Notes under the pieces: model-generated | Databases searched by the model: none | Told to the model about the DNA's origin: nothing | What the model saw: the letters and a program-made list of their open reading frames with translations, nothing else | Shown here: piece after piece, positions 58,071 to 64,000 of the stretch | Layout: each line of letters begins with the position of its first letter | How positions within the stretch are numbered: the first letter of the stretch is position 1 | Program-made: the position numbers and the translations under genes | Assembly (NCBI RefSeq): GCF_001461825.1 | Contig: NZ_LLZC01000004.1 | Location: forward strand, 174,582-238,581 | Source of the DNA: Bacillus velezensis | GTDB taxonomy: Bacteria; Bacillota; Bacilli; Bacillales; Bacillaceae | DNA length: 64,000 nucleotides | Direction: 5' to 3'

Positions 58071-58802
58071 CTATAACAATTGGCCTGCAGTGCTCCTGTT
58101 AATAATCTCATAGATTCGTTCCGCCACTTTTTCAGTTTCACTTAATATGAACATGTGGCCGTCCGAAAACTCATGAAATACGGGATTGCCGGCCCATTTT
58201 TTCCATCCGTCCGCATCTTTGATACATTTTTTATCCTTCCGCCCGTTAAAAATATGGACGGGTGATTGAATGATGTGAGAATCAGACGGACGGAAGCTTT
58301 CAAGCGCGCGGTAGTCGGATCTGAAAGAAGGCAGGAAAAATGACATGACCTCCTTATTCTCCACTAACTCCTGCGGCATTCCGCCAAGCTCAATAATATG
58401 GGCGAGAAATTTTTCATCATCAAGATGAGACACTTTTTTCCTTTCCACATGCGGCGGCTGAATGGCTGAGATGATCACGGCCTGCGGGTAAATGCCCTCC
58501 CGCTCCAGCTTTTGCGCCAGCCTGAAAGCGACCATGCCTCCCATACTGTGGCCGAACAGCACAAACGGGCGGTCAGGATGGAGATTCAACTCCTGCTTGT
58601 ATAAACTGACAAGCTGTTCAAAATCCTCAACGGGGGACATTTGATTTGTTCCGTGTCCCGGCGGTTCCGCGGCAAGCATCTCACACTCACCTTGAAGATA
58701 GGTGTGGAGCGGGCGGAATGATGCGGAATAGCCTCCTGCGAACGGAAAACAGATAAGCTGCGTTTTTTCCGTGGTATCGAACGATTTAAAGAGCTGGACC
58801 AT
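58071..58802 (-). CDS. srfAD: Surfactin synthetase thioesterase II SrfAD
   Basis: A 243-residue external (type II) thioesterase with nucleophile Ser86 in GHSMGG, a loop Asp and His in FSDGHMFIL. It clears misprimed carrier domains of the synthetase and raises surfactin yield. AAAGGAGG precedes the ATG, 19 bases after srfAC. Confidence 0.96.
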   Translation of the reverse strand: MVQLFKSFDTTEKTQLICFPFAGGYSASFRPLHTYLQGECEMLAAEPPGHGTNQMSPVEDFEQLVSLYKQELNLHPDRPFVLFGHSMGGMVAFRLAQKLEREGIYPQAVIISAIQPPHVERKKVSHLDDEKFLAHIIELGGMPQELVENKEVMSFFLPSFRSDYRALESFRPSDSHIIQSPVHIFNGRKDKKCIKDADGWKKWAGNPVFHEFSDGHMFILSETEKVAERIYEIINRSTAGQLL

Positions 58803-58821
58803 TGGCGGGCTTCCTCCTTTT

Positions 58822-61800
58822 CTATCGTGAAGTTGTCAGCTTCAGATGTTCCTTCCTTAGGAATTCGAGCAAATATGCCGCATTCCTTTCGAGACATTCT
58901 CCCTGAAGCATTTCTGCGTGAGTGCCGCAGCCTTTTTTCACACGGTATTCACCTGTCGTGGCTTCCTCCCACGCAGCGAGCCACGGCGGCATCGCAAAGT
59001 CCGGTTCTGACGTTAATAGATCTATATCCGCATTGACCGTGCCGGTGCTGACGGTATGCACGAAATAAGAATAAAACGCGTTTGTTTTTTTGGCGAGACC
59101 TTCTTTGACGGCTTCGTTATTCAGCGCTTCATTGTCCCGGTTTACCTTCATCAGCGCCTGGACATCACTTTCTACGGTGCGGCCTTCTAAGTCGCTGACG
59201 CCTTGTTTTTTATAGGAATCGACCATGATCAGCCGCTCCACTTTACGTCCTTCGGCTTCAAGCTGTTTGGCCGTTTCAAAGGCGAGCGTGCAGCCTGCCG
59301 AGTATCCGAACAGCTTGACCGGTCCTTCCGGCTGGAGCTGATTGATCAGCTCTGTGTAGCGTTCGATGCGGTTGTCTTCCTCGATAAAATCAAACGCACA
59401 GATTTTATAGCCGGACAGCTGTTTTGCCAGCGGCTGGTACATCAGCCCGTAACCGAGAACCGGCGGGAACGCAAACAGTGTGTCAGACTGATTTTTATTC
59501 ATGATGGTGAGATCTTTCATTCCTTTTTCTTCACCGTGAAGCAGATAACCGGCAATGTCTGCGATTGTCGTCGCTTCGAATAACAGCTGCACCGGAATGT
59601 CCGCACCGAGCTCTTTTTTAATGCGTGACGCTGCCGTCATCGCTTTTAAGGAATGGCCTCCGAGCGCGAAGAAATCATCATGAATCCCGATCTGCTGTCT
59701 GCCGAGGATGTCGGACCAGATGTGCGCAATTGTTTCTTCCGTCGCGTTTCGAGGCCCGATCCATTCTTTCGCCGGCTGAGCCTGATCCGGTTTCGGCAGC
59801 TGCCGTTTATTGACCTTCCCGTTTGTCGTTAACGGAAGCTCCTCTAAGAAAGTAAAGGTTTGCGGCACCATGTAAGCAGGAAGCTGTTTTTTCAAGTGCC
59901 TCTTTACGTCATCAGCTGAAAGCGGCGTCCGGTTCACGAGGTAGGCATTGATTGATGCATCTCCGGACTCATGGCGGTCTGCAACAACGACCGCATCTTT
60001 CACACCCGGGTATTCCTGCAGCTGCTTTTCGATTTCTTCAAGCTCAATCCGGTGTCCGCGTATTTTGACCTGGTCGTCAATACGCCCGGCGTATTCAATT
60101 GTTCCATCCGGCAGCCAGCGTGCTAAATCCCCTGTGCGGTAAAGCGTTTCTCCCGGCTTGAACGGATTTGGGATAAACGTTTGCTTCGTCAGGTCATGAC
60201 GGTTCAGATACCCTTTTGATACACCCATTCCGCTGATGCACAGTTCACCGACAGCCCCAAATGGCTGAAGCTGATTTTGCCCGTTCAGAATATAAACACT
60301 GGCATTGCTGATCGGCTTTCCGATCGGCAATGAGGAAATGGAATCCGGTATGTCGTGCACGACGTGAGCTGTCGCAAACACCGTGCCCTCAGTCGGCCCG
60401 TAGCAATTAATCAGCTTGCCAGGCCCCATGATCTCAAGCGCCTTTCTGACGTGAGGCACTGACGCGCGCTCACCCCCGAATAACACACAGCGAAGCCCCT
60501 TCAGCCACTCCTCTCCCGCATCGGTGAGAAGATTAAAAAGTGCGGTTGTCGCAAACATGACATTGACATTCTCCTGCCGGATCAGATCAGTGAGCCGTTC
60601 TGTATCAAGCAGTGTATGTTCATCTGCGATAATGAGCCGTGCCGCATTCAGTATTGATGCGTAGAAATCAAAGGTAAATGCGTCAAAGGCGTAATTGGAA
60701 ACAGATAAGAACGTATCTTTTTCAGAAAATGCCATGTAATCTACATGCTTGACCAATCCTTGAATATTGGCATGAGTGGTGATATTGCCCTTCGGCTTTC
60801 CGGTTGTGCCGGACGTATACATAATATACGCCGGATCATCGGGATCAATTGCGGCTGCAGGATCGCTTGCCTGTTCCTCAAACCGTGCCCGATCATCGAT
60901 GATGAGTGTTGTTCCTGTATACGGCAGCTGAGCCGCTTTTTCTTTCATCTCCTGATGTGTCAGCAGACAGGCTGCCGCACTGTCAGCCAGCATATACGAG
61001 ATTCGGTCTTCCGGCAGCTTCGGATCAACCGGCAGATAAGCCGCTCCTGCTTTTAATACGCCGAGAATGCCGATCACCAGTTCAAGCGAGCGCTTCGTGT
61101 ACAACGCGACAACGGAGCCTTTGCCCGCACCTTGCTTTTGCAAACGGCGCGCAAGACGGTTCGCTTCCTCATCTAATTCACGATAGGAAAGAGTCTGGCC
61201 GGAATACGTAAGCGCCGGCGCATCAGGATTTACATTCACCGCTTCCTTGAACCAATCCGTCAGAGGCTTCGCCTGATGAGTCTGAGCCGGCGGGTTTAAG
61301 CCGGTAAGCAGAAGCTCTCTTTCCTTTTCATCAACAAGGCTGATCGTATTGACAGGCTGATCCGGCTTCTGGATGAGCTGCTGAATCGCTGTGAGAAGCT
61401 GAGATTTTAAGCGCAGGATAAACGCCTCATCAAACACATTCCCGTTATAGGCAAGCTTAATCAGCATCTCATCACCTGGAGAAGCCATCAGGTTGAGATC
61501 ATAATTCGATTTCTCAAAAACGTGTACATCCTCCATATCAAAGCCGTTTTCACTGTTCTCTTCATTTTTTGCATCCTGAAGCGGATAATTTTCAAACACA
61601 ATGATGTGGTCAATCAGCTTTGGCTGATCGGCCTGGCTTTGGATGTCATAGAGCGGCACATATTGATGCGGCTCAGACTGCAGCGATTGCTCCTGCAGCT
61701 GCTTGAGCAAGCCGTTAAATGTGGTATCCCCAGACAGCTTCACCCGCCTCGGGACAGCATTGATAAACAGCCCGACCATATGTTCAACGCCTTTGATTTC

Positions 61801-62658
61801 TGCGGGACGCCCGGAAACGACTGTGCCGAAGATCAAATCGCCGGACTGCTGGTAGCGGCTGATTAATACACTCCAAACCGCCTGCAGCGCCGTACTCAAA
61901 GTGGTATGCTGCGATTTTGCAAGCTCGGTAAATGCTTTTGTTTCCTCCTCCGGCAGTGAGAAGAGCAGCTCTTTCGGATCGTAGCCGTCCTTTTGTTTCT
62001 TTCTTTGCTCCGCAAATGTCGTTTGTCCTTCAAAATCTTCTAAGTACCCGCGCCAGTAATGCAGTGATGCTTGTTTATCCTGCTTTTCAAGCCACTTGAT
62101 ATAGTCTTTATACGGTTTGACCGGCTGCAGGCTGTACGGTTTTTGTTCGCGCAGGGCATTGTATACCTTAAACAGATCCTGCACGACGATGCCGAAGCAC
62201 CAGCCGTCCAAAATGATGTGGTGGTAGCTCCACACCCATTCAAAGCTTTCTTCCGCTTTTTTGAAAATGGCTGCCCGCATCGGAATATCCCGCGTCAAAT
62301 CAAAGCCCTTGATCTTATCCTGTTCTTTGTATTCATTGATTTTGGCTGTTTGCTCGCTGTCCGTTACATGTGTCAGATCGATTTCTTCTATCTGAAACTG
62401 CCGTTTTTTCAATACGACTTGGACCGGCCTTTTTACTTTTTCGTGAATGAACACGGTACGAAATACATCGTACCGGTCCATGATCACATTCATGCTTTCT
62501 TCAAGGCATTTGATATTCAAGCTGCCTTTTACTTTCATTGTCATTTGTTCGATGTAAAAGCTTTGGCCGGGATTCAGGAGAGTATGAAACAGCATTCCCT
62601 CCTGCATCGGCGACAAATAATACATGTCCTGAACCTGATCTTTGCTGAATTGGCTCAT
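58822..62658 (-). CDS. srfAC: Surfactin synthetase subunit 3 SrfAC (C-A-T-TE)
   Basis: A 1278-residue termination module. Condensation domain about 1–440 (HHIILDG at 146–152, with the second His catalytic); adenylation domain about 460–960 (core motifs [29 protein letters not shown], with substrate code starting D-A-F); thiolation domain around 1000 ([11 protein letters not shown]); C-terminal thioesterase with GYSAG. It adds the last residue (Leu in surfactin) and cyclises the lipopeptide. The N-terminus [19 protein letters not shown] is the docking helix for SrfAB. Confidence 0.97.
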   Translation of the reverse strand: MSQFSKDQVQDMYYLSPMQEGMLFHTLLNPGQSFYIEQMTMKVKGSLNIKCLEESMNVIMDRYDVFRTVFIHEKVKRPVQVVLKKRQFQIEEIDLTHVTDSEQTAKINEYKEQDKIKGFDLTRDIPMRAAIFKKAEESFEWVWSYHHIILDGWCFGIVVQDLFKVYNALREQKPYSLQPVKPYKDYIKWLEKQDKQASLHYWRGYLEDFEGQTTFAEQRKKQKDGYDPKELLFSLPEEETKAFTELAKSQHTTLSTALQAVWSVLISRYQQSGDLIFGTVVSGRPAEIKGVEHMVGLFINAVPRRVKLSGDTTFNGLLKQLQEQSLQSEPHQYVPLYDIQSQADQPKLIDHIIVFENYPLQDAKNEENSENGFDMEDVHVFEKSNYDLNLMASPGDEMLIKLAYNGNVFDEAFILRLKSQLLTAIQQLIQKPDQPVNTISLVDEKERELLLTGLNPPAQTHQAKPLTDWFKEAVNVNPDAPALTYSGQTLSYRELDEEANRLARRLQKQGAGKGSVVALYTKRSLELVIGILGVLKAGAAYLPVDPKLPEDRISYMLADSAAACLLTHQEMKEKAAQLPYTGTTLIIDDRARFEEQASDPAAAIDPDDPAYIMYTSGTTGKPKGNITTHANIQGLVKHVDYMAFSEKDTFLSVSNYAFDAFTFDFYASILNAARLIIADEHTLLDTERLTDLIRQENVNVMFATTALFNLLTDAGEEWLKGLRCVLFGGERASVPHVRKALEIMGPGKLINCYGPTEGTVFATAHVVHDIPDSISSLPIGKPISNASVYILNGQNQLQPFGAVGELCISGMGVSKGYLNRHDLTKQTFIPNPFKPGETLYRTGDLARWLPDGTIEYAGRIDDQVKIRGHRIELEEIEKQLQEYPGVKDAVVVADRHESGDASINAYLVNRTPLSADDVKRHLKKQLPAYMVPQTFTFLEELPLTTNGKVNKRQLPKPDQAQPAKEWIGPRNATEETIAHIWSDILGRQQIGIHDDFFALGGHSLKAMTAASRIKKELGADIPVQLLFEATTIADIAGYLLHGEEKGMKDLTIMNKNQSDTLFAFPPVLGYGLMYQPLAKQLSGYKICAFDFIEEDNRIERYTELINQLQPEGPVKLFGYSAGCTLAFETAKQLEAEGRKVERLIMVDSYKKQGVSDLEGRTVESDVQALMKVNRDNEALNNEAVKEGLAKKTNAFYSYFVHTVSTGTVNADIDLLTSEPDFAMPPWLAAWEEATTGEYRVKKGCGTHAEMLQGECLERNAAYLLEFLRKEHLKLTTSR

Positions 62659-62692
62659 CTGCTCCGCTCCCCCCTTCTGTGATCTGTTTTTG

Positions 62693-64000
62693 TCACGTTA
62701 AATTCTCCTCAAGCATGTCAAAGATGTCTCCCATTTCATCCATCTCAAGATCCTGCGCGCTGAAATCGCTCGGCGTAAATTCTTTCTCTTCTTTGGCCGT
62801 GCAATGGCGGATGATCATTAAGAGATTGTCTTTAAACCGCTGCATCTGTGTTTCGACGGTGCTTCTTTCATATTCTTCCTGATTGTATGAGCAGGAAATG
62901 ACGAAGCGGCCGCCTGTAACCATCCCGCTGAAGCTCAGTGCGTATAACGCCTCTGATTCTTCGCTGACTTGACGTCCCATATCATATGGAGACGGCTCAA
63001 ACCATTCCGTTTTCACTTCATTGTCAAACTGCCCTAAGTAGTTAAAACTGATTTCAGGCGCGGCGCCTTTTTCTGTTTCATCGGATGACAGATACCGGAG
63101 AATCCCGTATCCTACACCTTTATCAGGAACGCGCCGCACCGTCTCTTTTACCGTTTTAATGACGGAAGAGACGCCGTCTTCCTTGCTGATTTGCAGAATC
63201 AAAGGATATTGGGCAGTAAACCAGCCGACCGTCCGTGAAATATTGACATTCGGTATGATTTCTTCCCGGCCGTGTCCTTCTAAGTTGATGCCGACTTTGC
63301 CGTTTTCCGTCCATTCACCGATCGTTAAGCCGAGCGCGCTGAGCAGAATGTCGTTGATTTCCGTTCCGTACGGATGATGAACATCTGTAAGCAGCTGTGC
63401 CGTTTCTTCCTCAGTTAATTCACATTTCACGGCCGCCGTATGTTTGACGAGCCGTTTGTTCGGATCATGGTCTTTCGGCAGCGGCCGGAGTTCTTCCGCA
63501 TCTGCCTCCGCCCAATAATCCGCCTGCTTTTTCAGCTCTTCTGATTGCGCAAATGTGTTCAGCGCCTCCGCCCAATCTTTAAAGGAGTGGGTTTTTTGCG
63601 GGAGGACGATGCTGTTTTGCTGCTGCGCCTGTTTATAACCTGAAGCGAAATCCTCAAGCAGAATTCTCCATGAAACCCCGTCCACGACGAGATGGTGAAC
63701 CGCGATTAACAGATGATCGCCTTGTTCTGTCCGGTATTGCTCCGCTTTTAACAGCGGGCCGTTCTCCAGATCCAGACTTCCCTGAAGATGATCGGCAAGC
63801 CGCTGAATCTGGCTTTTCAGCATATCCTCGTCAGTTCCGTACAGATCAACGATGTCAAAGCTTGCCTTGCATTCTGTGACAGGGAGGTATGTCTGAATGA
63901 TGCCTTCCCTTTCTTCACGGTAAACCATGCGGAGCGCATCATGGTGTTCAATCAATGCTTGCAGGGTTTTTTCCACCAGGTCCGGATCAAAGCCGTCTTT
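62693..64000 (-). CDS. srfAB: Surfactin synthetase subunit 2 SrfAB, 3' end only
   Basis: The gene enters from the right edge and is open through the last codon, so about 435 C-terminal residues are seen. They form most of an epimerisation domain: HHLVVDGVSWRILLEDF, GHGREE and NISRTVGWFTAQYPL. This makes the last residue of SrfAB a D-amino acid (D-Leu in surfactin). The tail DEMGDIFDMLEENLT is the acidic donor docking helix that hands the chain to SrfAC. The apparent start at 63976 is an internal GTG. Confidence 0.96.
   Translation of the reverse strand, partial: KDGFDPDLVEKTLQALIEHHDALRMVYREEREGIIQTYLPVTECKASFDIVDLYGTDEDMLKSQIQRLADHLQGSLDLENGPLLKAEQYRTEQGDHLLIAVHHLVVDGVSWRILLEDFASGYKQAQQQNSIVLPQKTHSFKDWAEALNTFAQSEELKKQADYWAEADAEELRPLPKDHDPNKRLVKHTAAVKCELTEEETAQLLTDVHHPYGTEINDILLSALGLTIGEWTENGKVGINLEGHGREEIIPNVNISRTVGWFTAQYPLILQISKEDGVSSVIKTVKETVRRVPDKGVGYGILRYLSSDETEKGAAPEISFNYLGQFDNEVKTEWFEPSPYDMGRQVSEESEALYALSFSGMVTGGRFVISCSYNQEEYERSTVETQMQRFKDNLLMIIRHCTAKEEKEFTPSDFSAQDLEMDEMGDIFDMLEENLT

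Noticed and set aside
62071..62682. Plus-strand ORF of 203 codons inside srfAC
   Set aside because: Antisense shadow of the condensation domain; no ribosome site and no domain resemblance.
62693..63976. A complete separate gene starting at 63976
   Set aside because: The apparent start is an internal GTG. The frame stays open to the window edge and encodes SrfAB epimerisation-domain sequence upstream of it.

Overview
The window is a stretch of Bacillus chromosome from the B. subtilis group. Gene content and order follow the B. subtilis srfA–kip region read in reverse. Base composition looks mid-40s % GC by eye. An intact sfp, an aminotransferase gene in place of the ycxABCD block, and an inserted yxeKLMNOPQ operon point to the B. 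amyloliquefaciens/B. velezensis branch rather than B. subtilis itself. Gene names rest on recalled family sequences and on synteny, since no search was run. I saw no tRNA, rRNA, IS element, prophage or CRISPR array, and no broken genes apart from the two cut by the window ends.

Layout: (1) 1–4.0 kb, minus strand: the 5-oxoprolinase (kip/pxp) operon with ycsI and the NRAMP-like ycsG. (2) 4.2–5.7 kb: HAD phosphatase ycsE, a small charged ORF, and FabZ-like ycsD. (3) 5.75–8.9 kb: mannitol operon mtlA-mtlF-mtlD with an MtlR-like operator, a cre-like site and a leader hairpin. (4) 9–12.3 kb: copper acquisition genes ycnK-ycnJ-ycnI with a divergent zinc-ribbon membrane protein. (5) 12.4–14 kb: glcU-gdh. 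(6) 14.2–18.5 kb: GABA catabolism gabT-gabD with divergent gabR. (7) 18.5–22.5 kb: ArsR-type yczG, ycnE, nfrA2, TetR-type ycnC and efflux pump ycnB. (8) 22.6–26.2 kb: Fur-box petrobactin importer yclNOPQ. (9) 26.6–29.6 kb: aspartokinase yclM, a small sporulation-type peptide, and rapC-phrC. (10) 29.7–34.1 kb: two-component system yclJK and its divergent ABC exporter yclI-yclH. (11) 34.2–40.9 kb: the S-(2-succino)cysteine salvage operon yxeK-L-M-N-O-P-Q. (12) 41–45 kb: spore germinant receptor gerKA-KC-KB. (13) 45.1–49 kb: yczF, the beta-helix protein yclG, and the peptide transporter dtpT. (14) 49–52.7 kb: phenolic acid decarboxylase bsdBCD, yclD and LysR regulator bsdA. (15) 52.8–55.1 kb: cystine importer tcyABC. 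(16) 55.2–64 kb: yczE, sfp, a PLP aminotransferase, and the 3' half of the surfactin synthetase operon (end of srfAB, srfAC, srfAD), with both sides converging on the aminotransferase.

Several systems link functionally. Sfp loads the carrier domains of SrfA. RapC-PhrC feeds the ComA pathway that in B. subtilis switches on srfA. Sulfur supply appears twice (yxe and tcy). Metal acquisition appears twice (copper via ycn, iron via ycl). Regulatory DNA is unusually readable: recognisable or candidate operators lie upstream of at least nine transcription units, and rho-independent terminators bound nearly all operons.
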